Assembly: GCA_002315255.1 (NCBI GenBank)
Contig: DCGM01000097.1
Coordinates: forward strand, 1 to 5,872
Source of the DNA: Lachnospiraceae bacterium UBA1778
Lineage (GTDB): Bacteria; Bacillota; Clostridia; Lachnospirales; Lachnospiraceae
Direction: 5' to 3'
Length of the DNA: 5,872 bases
Below the pieces are notes generated by a model. It saw nothing but the letters and a program-made list of their open reading frames with translations. It did no database searches and had not been told where the DNA came from. Every line of letters begins with the position of its first letter. Positions within the stretch are counted from its first letter, which is position 1. Positions 1 to 5,872 of this stretch are shown here, one piece after another. The position numbers and the translations under genes are program-made.

Positions 1-1
1 A

Positions 2-46
2 AGTGAAGCAATCCGTGGTGCATCAAAGATCAGGGGAACGGGGTAG
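2..46 (+). CDS. possible C-terminal end of an upstream gene (partial)
   Basis: One frame is open from the window edge and reads SEAIRGASKIRGTG before a TAG at 44-46, two bases before the ATG of the carboxypeptidase gene. Such tight spacing would fit an operon partner. The stretch is only 14 codons and has no recognisable motif, so it could be chance. Another frame stops at once (TGA at 4-6) and would equally allow an upstream gene ending there. I cannot name a product. Confidence 0.22.
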   Translation, partial: SEAIRGASKIRGTG

Positions 47-48
47 AA

Positions 49-1668
49 ATGAAGAAGATCCTTTCACTGCTGCTGGCGCTGGCATTGGCATTAAGCCTCT
101 GCGGCTGCAGCGAAAAACCGGATAATCCTTCCTCCGAAACGGAAAGCGTTTCGGAGTCTTCTGTCGTTTCTTCGGAGACGGAGCAGGAGACGCGCCCTCG
201 CGAAACGGTCCAGCCGATCACGGGCACGCCGGACGACGAGCCGACCACGGAAGAAGACGAAATCACAGAAAAAGTGATCGAGAATCCGGAGATTGTAACG
301 GACTCCTTATCCTACTGCGTTCTGGACGGCGACGGAAAGGTCTGGCTTTCGAAGCACGAGTTTACGCCGTACGCGCCGGCGAGCATTACGAAGGTTTTAA
401 CGCTTTTGATTACCTGCGAGTCGGTCTCGTTAGACGCTGTGGTGACGGTCCGTGAGGAGGACCTCTGGAACGGCATCCAGGTGATGAGCTCGGGCGTCAC
501 GCCGTCATTGAAACCGGAAGAAAAGCTGACGGTGCGCGACCTTCTGAACGCGCTGATCATGCCATCCACAAATGCCGCGGGCAATGTCCTCGCGTCCTTC
601 GTCTCAGGCTCGGTCGAAGCGTTCGTCGACCGGATGAATGAAAAAGTCGCGGCGCTGGGACTTACGCATTCGCATTTTAATAACCCGCACGGGCTCGATG
701 ATCCGAATCATTATACCTGTGCTTATGATATGGCCGTGATCATGAAGGCCGCGATGGAAAATCCGCTGGCGGCGGAGATTCTCGGCGCTTCAGGCTATGT
801 GATTCCGGCGACGGAATACGCGGAGGCGCGTGAGATGGCGCCGGTCGATTCGATGGTGAACGGCTCGTATTATGTCGAGGGCGTAGACGGCGGAAAGAGC
901 GGCTCGAGCCTTAATGCGAAGAGCACATTGGTCACGTCTGTAAAGCGCGGAAGCCTCCGCTTCTATGTCTGCACAATGCAGTCGGACGAGAAGATGCATT
1001 ATGTGGATACGGAAAATCTGATCGAATATGCCTACGGATACGCGAACGGAAACGCGAAGGCGAAGGGGATTCTCCATAACCTTTATGTGAGCGGCGAAGA
1101 CGAGAACGGCATTGAGTTTACGTTTACCGCGGACAATGGTCCGATCCGCTATCGCGCGGTCTGGTGGGACACGTCGAAGGGGACTTCGGCGGCCCATTTC
1201 GGAGAAACTCACGAGGTGGACGGCGAGCGGAAGGTGCGGATCAATTTTGACACGAAGGGCACCTATACGGTCCAGTTTTTCACGGTGCACGAGAACGGAA
1301 AAGAGACGCAGGCGTATCGGAACGTCCTGTTTACAGGCGAACGGAAGAACACCTGCGAAATTTTTGAATATAACGGAAATGACTATTATCTCGATGCGCA
1401 GGGCTTCTTAAAGGTCGGCGCAATCGAAACGACGGGCGGCTGCTATTATTCCAATTCGCTCGGCGCGATTTTAAAGAACTGCCAGGCGAACGGACGCTTC
1501 CATGCAGGCGAAGACGGCCGGATCGTGACAGGCTGGTTTAAGAATAAATATGATCTTTATTATGCGGGCGCGGACGGCCGGATCGTCGAGGACGACTGCG
1601 TGATCGGCGGCGTGCTCTATCATTTCACGAGCTACGGCGCATTGATCCAGGACAGCACAGGAAAGTAA
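49..1668 (+). CDS. D-alanyl-D-alanine carboxypeptidase lipoprotein (S11 family, DacF-like) with C-terminal wall-binding-like repeats
   Basis: The 539-residue product should trim the terminal D-Ala from peptidoglycan pentapeptides outside the membrane, limiting cross-linking. Residues 1-20 form a lipoprotein signal peptide: KK, a Leu/Ala-rich core, and lipobox L-C-G-C with Cys20 as the likely lipidated residue. A Ser/Glu/Thr-rich linker runs to about residue 80. The S11 penicillin-binding domain (about 85-340) shows the SxxK motif S112-I-T-K115 in PASITK, the SxN motif S173-T-N175, and a third motif K283-S-G285 where KTG is usual. Residues about 345-430 look like a beta-rich, Ig-like or GBS-Bsp-like domain. 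Residues 446-539 carry about five 20-residue repeats resembling choline/glucan-binding modules. Classical DacA/DacF enzymes are held by a C-terminal amphipathic helix, so a lipid anchor plus repeats is a different arrangement. The start is chosen because the signal peptide begins there, with a G-rich ribosome binding site (GGGG, 40-43) five bases upstream. The carboxypeptidase family call is firm; substrate and cellular role are inferred. Confidence 0.9.
   Translation: MKKILSLLLALALALSLCGCSEKPDNPSSETESVSESSVVSSETEQETRPRETVQPITGTPDDEPTTEEDEITEKVIENPEIVTDSLSYCVLDGDGKVWLSKHEFTPYAPASITKVLTLLITCESVSLDAVVTVREEDLWNGIQVMSSGVTPSLKPEEKLTVRDLLNALIMPSTNAAGNVLASFVSGSVEAFVDRMNEKVAALGLTHSHFNNPHGLDDPNHYTCAYDMAVIMKAAMENPLAAEILGASGYVIPATEYAEAREMAPVDSMVNGSYYVEGVDGGKSGSSLNAKSTLVTSVKRGSLRFYVCTMQSDEKMHYVDTENLIEYAYGYANGNAKAKGILHNLYVSGEDENGIEFTFTADNGPIRYRAVWWDTSKGTSAAHFGETHEVDGERKVRINFDTKGTYTVQFFTVHENGKETQAYRNVLFTGERKNTCEIFEYNGNDYYLDAQGFLKVGAIETTGGCYYSNSLGAILKNCQANGRFHAGEDGRIVTGWFKNKYDLYYAGADGRIVEDDCVIGGVLYHFTSYGALIQDSTGK
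1384..1665 (+). repeat. about five tandem 20-residue wall-binding-like repeats in the carboxypeptidase C-terminus
   Basis: The protein can be cut into units of 20, 19, 19, 20 and 16 residues starting at Y446. Each begins with an aromatic or His position (YY, YY, H, YY, YH), followed five to six residues later by G-x-[ILV]-[KLV], as in QGFLK, LGAIL, DGRIV, DGRIV and YGALI. This matches the general layout of choline/glucan-binding (CW_binding_1-like) modules, although the usual Trp is mostly replaced. Units three and four also share an exact 14-base identity, GACGGCCGGATCGT, at 1513-1526 and 1573-1586, 60 bases apart. That suggests recent duplication or conversion between units. The ligand is unknown. 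Confidence 0.65.
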
Positions 1669-1682
1669 AAGCGCGGGACGGA

Positions 1683-1726
1683 CAGCCGCGGAAATAACCG
1701 CGAACCCGGAAGCGGGGCTTCGGCTG
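1683..1726 (+). other. possible branched RNA structure in the spacer before prmA
   Basis: The 82-bp gap between the carboxypeptidase and prmA can fold into a three-way arrangement. The outer stem is CAGC (1683-1686) with GCTG (1723-1726). Inside it, one hairpin pairs CGCGG (1687-1691) with CCGCG (1698-1702) around an AAATAA loop, and a second pairs GAAGC (1709-1713) with GCTTC (1717-1721) around GGG. No T-run follows, so it is not a canonical intrinsic terminator. It might attenuate read-through, stabilise an RNA end, or be a chance product of a GC-rich spacer. I recognise no known riboswitch or leader class. Confidence 0.35.
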
Positions 1727-1738
1727 CCGAACTATGGT

Positions 1739-1743
1739 AGGAG
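1739..1743 (+). promoter_or_regulatory. ribosome binding site of prmA
   Basis: AGGAG lies seven bases before the ATG at 1751, followed by an A-rich spacer. It is a near-ideal Firmicute site and fixes the prmA start. Confidence 0.8.
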
Positions 1744-1750
1744 AAAAAAT

Positions 1751-2710
1751 ATGAAGTGGAAAAAACTGACGATCCATACGACAGAAGAAGCGGAAGACTT
1801 CGTCGTCGCGATGCTTTCAGAATTCGGCATCGACAATGTGGAGATTATCGATAAAAAACCGGCGATGGACGAAGAAGAGATGCGTGTTTTCGCCGAGGTA
1901 ATGCCGAAAATGGAAGCGGATGACGGCCTGTCGGATGTCGTTTTTTATCTCGATGAGGACGCGGATGTCGATACGGTCGTTTCGGAAGTTGAGGAAGGGC
2001 TGGAGGCGCTTCGCGAGTATACAGAGATCGGCAGCGGCGCGGTCGAGCGCGACGAGACAGAGGACAAGGATTGGGCGAACAACTGGAAAGAGCATTTCCA
2101 CGCGTTCTACGTCGATGACATCCTGATCAAGCCGACCTGGGTGGAAGCGCCGGAGGACGACCATTCGCTTTTCAAAGTGGAAATTGATCCGGGCACCGCG
2201 TTCGGCACGGGCGCGCATGAGACGACGCAGCTCTGCATCCGCGGGTTAAAGCGGGAACTGAAGCCCGGAATGAAGGTTTTAGACGTCGGCACAGGCTCCG
2301 GCATTTTAGGAATCGTCGCCTTAAAGATGGGCGCGGCTTCTGTATTCGGAACGGATATCGATGAGATGGCGGTCGGAACAGCGCGTGAAAATATAGAATT
2401 GAACGGATTTTCCGAGAAGGAGTTTCCGGTAATCGTCGGCGATATCATTTCCGATCCGGAAACGAAAAAAGCGGCGGGTTTTGAGTGCTACGATTTAGTC
2501 GTCGCGAATATTTTAGCGGATATTATCATTGCCCTTCAGGGAGTGATCGCGGAACAGATGAAAACGGGCGCGGTCTTTATCATGTCCGGCATCATCAATA
2601 CGAAAGCGGAGCAGGTTCAGAAGGCGCTCGAAGAAAACGGGCACTTCGAAATCCTCGGCTCTGACACACAGGGAGAGTGGGTGTCCTTTACCGCCCGCAA
2701 GATCGCATGA
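1751..2710 (+). CDS. prmA: ribosomal protein L11 methyltransferase PrmA
   Basis: This cytoplasmic SAM-dependent enzyme methylates amino groups of ribosomal protein L11. The 319-residue product is somewhat longer than E. coli PrmA (about 293) and is in the usual Firmicute range. The N-terminal half (about 1-100) is the L11-recognition domain and is notably acidic around residues 36-105. A family-typical DWANNWKEHF segment links it to the catalytic domain. There, D146-P-G-T-A-F-G-T-G-A-H-E-T-T159 is the PrmA signature. V176-L-D-V-G-T-G-S-G184 is the Rossmann SAM-binding motif I, and N253-I-L-A256 is the NxLA-type substrate loop. All the expected motifs are present and intact. A strong AGGAG supports the start. 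Its stop overlaps the rsmE start in an ATGA tetranucleotide (2707-2710), which implies translational coupling. L11 methylation is dispensable in E. coli, so the phenotype here is unclear. Confidence 0.97.
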   Translation: MKWKKLTIHTTEEAEDFVVAMLSEFGIDNVEIIDKKPAMDEEEMRVFAEVMPKMEADDGLSDVVFYLDEDADVDTVVSEVEEGLEALREYTEIGSGAVERDETEDKDWANNWKEHFHAFYVDDILIKPTWVEAPEDDHSLFKVEIDPGTAFGTGAHETTQLCIRGLKRELKPGMKVLDVGTGSGILGIVALKMGAASVFGTDIDEMAVGTARENIELNGFSEKEFPVIVGDIISDPETKKAAGFECYDLVVANILADIIIALQGVIAEQMKTGAVFIMSGIINTKAEQVQKALEENGHFEILGSDTQGEWVSFTARKIA

Positions 2711-3462
2711 CACATTTTTTCGTCGACCCGTCACAGGTGAGTGAAGGCGTGGTCCGGATTACGGGCGCGGACTTTAACCATTTAAAAAACGTGCTTCGGA
2801 TGAAGCCGGGAGAGAAGCTTTCGGTTTCCCCGGATGAAGCACGCCTTTTTGTGTGCGAAATTGTGGGGTTTTCGGACGATTGCGCAGAACTTAGTATTTT
2901 ATCCGAGGAAAGCGCCGGAAGCGAATTACCGGCCGAAATCGTGCTTTTCCAGGGCGTTCCGAAGGGCGATAAGATGGAGACGATCATTCAGAAGGCGGTC
3001 GAGCTCGGCGTCTCCTCTGTCATTCCGGTGTCAATGAAGCGCTGTATCGCGAAGATCGAGCCGAAAAAAGAAGAGAGTAAGATCAAACGCTACCAGGCGG
3101 TGGCCGAGTCTGCAGCGAAGCAGTCGGGCCGGAACCGGATTCCGGAAATCGGCAGCGTGATGACATTAAAAGAAGCATTAGGATTCTGTGCAGGATTTGA
3201 GCATATTTTTGTGCCGTATGAATGCGCGGAGGATATGGAATATACGCGGAAGCAGTTTTCTTCTGTCCGCGCAGGCGAGCGTGTCGCCGTCTTTATCGGT
3301 CCGGAGGGCGGACTGGAGGAGGCGGAGGTTAATGCGATCCGGGCGCAGGGCGGAATCGCATTGACACTCGGAAAACGGATATTACGGACGGAGACTGCCG
3401 GAATGGCGGTGCTCGCGATGCTTTCGTTCTTACTGGAGGACCGGAATGGAAATCTATCTTGA
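2707..3462 (+). CDS. rsmE: 16S rRNA (uracil1498-N3)-methyltransferase RsmE
   Basis: RsmE uses SAM to methylate N3 of U1498 in helix 44 of 16S rRNA, near the decoding centre of the small subunit. The 251-residue product has the normal family length. The N-terminal PUA-like domain (about 1-70) begins MTHFFVDP. The SPOUT (knotted SAM-binding) domain follows, with K86-G-D-K-M-E91, the AAKQSGR..IP segment, G198-P-E-G-G202 and L221-G-K-R-I-L-R-T-E-T-A231, which form the knot and cofactor site. I chose the ATG at 2707 because it overlaps the prmA stop as ATGA and starts at the conserved N-terminus. A GTG at 2677 would add ten residues unlike the family, with a purine-rich stretch directly abutting it. 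No good ribosome binding site precedes 2707, so initiation probably depends on ribosomes finishing prmA. The 3' end overlaps the next gene by 17 bases. The prmA-rsmE pair is common in Firmicutes. Confidence 0.96.
   Translation: MTHFFVDPSQVSEGVVRITGADFNHLKNVLRMKPGEKLSVSPDEARLFVCEIVGFSDDCAELSILSEESAGSELPAEIVLFQGVPKGDKMETIIQKAVELGVSSVIPVSMKRCIAKIEPKKEESKIKRYQAVAESAAKQSGRNRIPEIGSVMTLKEALGFCAGFEHIFVPYECAEDMEYTRKQFSSVRAGERVAVFIGPEGGLEEAEVNAIRAQGGIALTLGKRILRTETAGMAVLAMLSFLLEDRNGNLS
3435..3440 (+). promoter_or_regulatory. ribosome binding site of the cysteine desulfurase, inside rsmE
   Basis: GGAGGA lies five bases before the ATG at 3446, within the last codons of rsmE. It selects this ATG and makes the 17-base overlap real rather than a start-choice artefact. 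Confidence 0.8.
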
Positions 3463-4603
3463 TAATTCAGCGACGACGCGCGTGGCGCCGGAGGTCATCG
3501 AGCTGATGAACCGGATTATGAGCGAGGACTACGGCAATGCGGCTTCGCTTCATCAGAAGGGCGTCGATGCCGAGAAATATATCAAAAAAGCGAAGGAGCA
3601 GATCGCTTCAACGCTGAAAGTCGATACGAGAACGATCTATTTCACGTCAGGCGGCACGGAGTCGAACAACTGGGCGATTATCGGCACAGCGCTTGCAAAC
3701 AAGCGCGCGGGAAACCACCTCATTACGACGGTGATCGAGCACCCGAGCGTGAAAAATACGATGCGCTTCCTCGAGGAAGAGTTCGGCTTTCAGGTGACAT
3801 ACCTTCCGGTCGATTCGAACGGAATCCTCTCGGTCGAGACGCTTCGCCATGCGATCCGCCCGGACACGATCCTCGTCTCCTGCATGTATGTGAACAATGA
3901 AATCGGCGCGCTTGAGCCGATCGCGGAAATCGGCGAGATGCTGGCAAACGAGCACCCGAACATCTACTTCCACGTCGATGCGATCCAAGCGTACGGGAAG
4001 TACGAAATCCGCCCGAAAAAGATGCATATCGACATGCTTTCGTGCTCGGGGCATAAGCTCCACGGCCCGAAGGGAGTCGGCTTCCTTTATATCAATGAAC
4101 GCGTGAAAATCAAGCCCTTAATCTACGGCGGCGGCCAGCAGAAGGGGATGCGCTCCGGCACGGAGAATGTGCCCGGCGCTGCAGGACTCGGCCTCGCGGC
4201 TGAAATGATGTATACAGATTTTGCGGCGAAAATCGAAGGGATGCGGCAGCGGAAGGAGCGGCTTATCGCCGGCTTAAGTTCGATCGAAGGCGCTCACGTA
4301 AACGGCCTGACGGACGAAACGTCCGCACCGCAGATCGTGAGCTGTTCGTTTGAAAAGATCCGCTCGGAGGTCCTGCTCCATGCGCTCGAGGAACGGAAGA
4401 TCTATGTTTCGTCAGGCTCTGCCTGCTCGTCCTCGCACCCGTCGGAGGTCAATACGCTTCTCGCGATCGGACTCACGCGTGAAAGCCAGGAGGGAACGAT
4501 CCGCTTCTCGTTAAATCCCGAGACGACGGATGAAGAAATCGATATCACATTAAATGCGATCCGCGAGATTTTAGCCGTTTTACGGAAATATGTCAGACGG
4601 TAA
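3446..4603 (+). CDS. cysteine desulfurase (NifS/IscS type, probable sulfur donor for ThiI)
   Basis: This PLP-dependent class V aminotransferase-fold enzyme removes sulfur from L-cysteine, giving alanine and an enzyme-bound persulfide that is passed to an acceptor. The 385-residue product has full family length. Motifs in order are DNSATT near the N-terminus, GNAASLH, S68-G-G-T-E-S-N-N75 (phosphate and PLP contacts), H176-V-D178-A-I-Q181 (Asp to the pyridine nitrogen), S-G-H203-K204 (Schiff-base lysine), R236-S-G-T-E-N241, and the catalytic Cys327 in SSGSACSSS. It starts 17 bases before the end of rsmE, and thiI starts 12 bases after its stop. Bacillus subtilis NifZ, encoded beside a rhodanese-less thiI, serves tRNA thiolation, so the same dedicated role is the best inference. 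A general Fe-S cluster role cannot be excluded from sequence, but no iscU, sufU or other Fe-S assembly gene is present here. Confidence 0.95.
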   Translation: MEIYLDNSATTRVAPEVIELMNRIMSEDYGNAASLHQKGVDAEKYIKKAKEQIASTLKVDTRTIYFTSGGTESNNWAIIGTALANKRAGNHLITTVIEHPSVKNTMRFLEEEFGFQVTYLPVDSNGILSVETLRHAIRPDTILVSCMYVNNEIGALEPIAEIGEMLANEHPNIYFHVDAIQAYGKYEIRPKKMHIDMLSCSGHKLHGPKGVGFLYINERVKIKPLIYGGGQQKGMRSGTENVPGAAGLGLAAEMMYTDFAAKIEGMRQRKERLIAGLSSIEGAHVNGLTDETSAPQIVSCSFEKIRSEVLLHALEERKIYVSSGSACSSSHPSEVNTLLAIGLTRESQEGTIRFSLNPETTDEEIDITLNAIREILAVLRKYVRR

Positions 4604-4605
4604 CC

Positions 4606-4610
4606 AGGAG
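4606..4610 (+). promoter_or_regulatory. ribosome binding site of thiI
   Basis: AGGAG lies in the 12-base gap after the desulfurase stop, five bases before the ATG at 4616. It fixes the thiI start and shows that thiI has its own initiation signal despite the tight spacing. Confidence 0.8.
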
Positions 4611-4615
4611 AACCT

Positions 4616-5806
4616 ATGAAATTTCAGTCTTTTTTAATCAAATACGGTGAAATCGCCTTAAAGGGGAGCAACCGCCACATCTTTGAGGACGCGCTCCTTT
4701 CGAAGATTAAGTATGCGTTAAAGCACGCGGACGGCGAGTTCGAAGTGACGAAATCGGTCGGCCGGATGTATGTCGAAGGCCTGACAGATTTTGACTCGGA
4801 CGAGGTGGTCGGCCTCCTTCAGAAGGTATTCGGCATTACGAAGATCTGCCCGGTCATCCGTGTGCCGGATGACGGCTTCGAGAACCTGAAGGGCTATGTC
4901 CTGGACTACGTGAAAAACGCGCATCCTGAATTAAACTTTACGTTTAAGGTGGACTGCCGCCGGACGCGGAAAAATTATCCGCTCGATTCGCAGGAGATGA
5001 ATGCTTTACTCGGCGAGGTCATCCTCGACACGTATCCTAATGTGCGGGTTGATGTCCATCATCCGGACGTCCTCCTCCGCGTCGAAGTACGCGAGCATTT
5101 TATCAATATTTATTCGCAGGAGATTGACGGCGCATACGGCATGCCGGTCGGCACCGCCGGGAAGGCAATGCTCCTTCTCTCGGGCGGCATTGATTCGCCG
5201 GTCGCAGGCTGGATGACCGCGAAGCGCGGCGTCAATATCGACGCGGTCTATTTCCACGCGCCGCCGTACACCTCGGAGCGCGCGAAGCAGAAGGTAGTCG
5301 ATCTCGCGAAGATCATTGCCCGCTATACCGGAAAAATCCATCTGCATGTGATCAATTTTACCGACATCCAGATGGCGATTTACGAAAAATGCCCGCATGA
5401 CGAGCTCACCGTCATCATGCGCCGCTATATGATGAAGATTGCGCAGAAGCTCGCGGAAGACAGCGGCTGTCAGGCGCTCGTCACCGGCGAGTCGATCGGC
5501 CAGGTCGCTTCCCAGACGATGCCGGCGCTCTGCTGTACCAATGCAGTCTGCACGATGCCGGTTTTCCGGCCGCTGATCGCATTTGATAAGCAGGATATCG
5601 TCGATATTTCGCTGAAAATCGACACGTATGAAACATCGATTCTGCCGTATGAAGACTGCTGCACGATTTTCGTCGCGAAGCACCCGGTCACGCACCCGCG
5701 GCTCGATGTGATCGAGAAGTCGGAGCGGAAACTGGACGACGTGATCGAGCCGCTGATGGCAGCGGCGTTTGAGAGCGACGAGGTAATCGTCTGCGAACAA
5801 TACTGA
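4616..5806 (+). CDS. thiI: tRNA 4-thiouridine synthase ThiI (form without rhodanese domain)
   Basis: ThiI adenylates U8 of tRNA and replaces its oxygen with sulfur to give s4U, a near-UV-sensitive modification. In some bacteria it also feeds sulfur to thiamine thiazole synthesis. The 396-residue product begins with the ferredoxin-like domain (K9-Y-G-E-I-A-L-K-G-S-N-R20), continues with a THUMP RNA-binding domain (about 65-165), and then the PP-loop ATPase domain with S189-G-G-I-D-S194. T290-G-E-S-I-G-Q-V-A-S-Q-T301 and P-Y-E-D347-C-C349-T-I-F are further ThiI-typical segments. The protein stops soon after this domain, whereas E. coli ThiI (482 residues) adds a C-terminal rhodanese domain with the sulfur-carrying Cys456. 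This is the normal short form of Bacillus and many Firmicutes, not a truncation. It sits directly downstream of a cysteine desulfurase, which most likely gives it sulfur directly. Cys348 or Cys349 may take part in transfer, but this is inferred from conservation only. Confidence 0.96.
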   Translation: MKFQSFLIKYGEIALKGSNRHIFEDALLSKIKYALKHADGEFEVTKSVGRMYVEGLTDFDSDEVVGLLQKVFGITKICPVIRVPDDGFENLKGYVLDYVKNAHPELNFTFKVDCRRTRKNYPLDSQEMNALLGEVILDTYPNVRVDVHHPDVLLRVEVREHFINIYSQEIDGAYGMPVGTAGKAMLLLSGGIDSPVAGWMTAKRGVNIDAVYFHAPPYTSERAKQKVVDLAKIIARYTGKIHLHVINFTDIQMAIYEKCPHDELTVIMRRYMMKIAQKLAEDSGCQALVTGESIGQVASQTMPALCCTNAVCTMPVFRPLIAFDKQDIVDISLKIDTYETSILPYEDCCTIFVAKHPVTHPRLDVIEKSERKLDDVIEPLMAAAFESDEVIVCEQY

Positions 5807-5817
5807 GGATATGATAC

Positions 5818-5869
5818 TGCGACGCACAGCTACGCACTTCGTGCTCTCGCTGTGCTACAAAAATTCGCA
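5818..5869. repeat. three nested inverted repeats downstream of thiI
   Basis: Three stems nest around one centre. TGCGA (5818-5822) pairs with TCGCA (5865-5869), GCACAGC (5824-5830) with GCTGTGC (5849-5855), and GCAC (5834-5837) with GTGC (5841-5844) around a TTC loop. That is 16 perfect base pairs in 52 bases. The + strand after the middle stem is A-rich (TACAAAAAT) and no T-run follows, so it lacks the hallmark of an intrinsic terminator. It could be an RNA 3'-end stabiliser, a Rho-type end, or a dispersed palindromic repeat. The window ends three bases later, so its full extent is unknown. Confidence 0.5.
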
Positions 5870-5872
5870 AAT

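Noticed and set aside
790..1290. Minus-strand open frame of 166 codons opposite the carboxypeptidase
   Set aside because: Its composition is that of a codon-bias shadow (Arg, Val, His), with no motif; the + strand here encodes the S11 enzyme.
2677..2706. GTG-initiated extension of rsmE by ten residues
   Set aside because: The added residues do not resemble the RsmE N-terminus, the purine-rich stretch directly abuts the GTG, and the ATG at 2707 forms the usual ATGA coupling with prmA.
3647..4063. Minus-strand open frame of 138 codons opposite the cysteine desulfurase
   Set aside because: It is antisense to the PLP-binding core, which is clearly coding on the + strand; its Arg/Asp/His-rich composition is typical of a shadow frame.
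4616..5806. ThiI truncated by loss of its rhodanese domain
   Set aside because: The short form is standard in Bacillus and many other Firmicutes, and the stop comes just beyond the complete PP-loop domain with no trace of rhodanese sequence after it.
5006..5827. Long minus-strand open frame of 273 codons opposite thiI
   Set aside because: It lies almost wholly antisense to a well-supported ThiI, is rich in Arg/His/Asp as expected of a GC-biased shadow frame, and has no recognisable domain.
5824..5863. Intrinsic terminator after thiI
   Set aside because: The stem is good, but it is followed by A-rich rather than T-rich sequence on + and has no T-run on the opposite side for -, so it is listed as an inverted repeat instead.
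1..5872. A new defence, mobile or CRISPR-like system
   Set aside because: I saw no direct-repeat array, transposase, integrase, reverse transcriptase, nuclease or toxin-antitoxin pattern; the confident genes belong to known families with intact motifs.

Overview
The window is a compact, almost fully coding stretch with every confident gene on the + strand. It is moderately GC-rich (mid-50s percent by eye), uses strong AGGAG-type ribosome binding sites, and has overlapping or tightly spaced genes. A lipoprotein D-Ala-D-Ala carboxypeptidase with choline/glucan-binding-like repeats and a rhodanese-less ThiI beside its own cysteine desulfurase both point to Firmicutes, most likely Clostridia and plausibly Lachnospiraceae. 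The family-level placement is inference from gene style, not from a marker gene.

Layout: (1) bases 1-48 are a short leader that may hold the last codons of an upstream gene; (2) 49-1668 encodes a lipid-anchored S11-family (penicillin-binding) D-alanyl-D-alanine carboxypeptidase with a C-terminal beta domain and about five 20-residue wall-binding-like repeats; (3) 1669-1750 is an 82-bp spacer able to fold into a branched structure; (4) 1751-4603 holds prmA, rsmE and a cysteine desulfurase gene, with 4-bp and 17-bp overlaps at the two junctions; (5) thiI (4616-5806) follows after 12 bp; (6) the last 66 bp hold three nested inverted repeats without a T-tract.

The four downstream genes form a coherent set acting on the translation machinery. 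PrmA methylates ribosomal protein L11, RsmE makes m3U1498 in 16S rRNA, and the desulfurase plus ThiI very probably make 4-thiouridine at position 8 of tRNA (ThiI may also supply sulfur for the thiamine thiazole). The carboxypeptidase acts outside the cell on peptidoglycan and is probably a separate functional unit, though it could share a transcript.

I saw no mobile element, CRISPR array, tRNA, rRNA or defence system. Genes 1751-5806 are housekeeping genes with intact catalytic motifs. The least-explained parts are the 3' palindromic element, the structured spacer before prmA, and the unusual anchoring of the carboxypeptidase.
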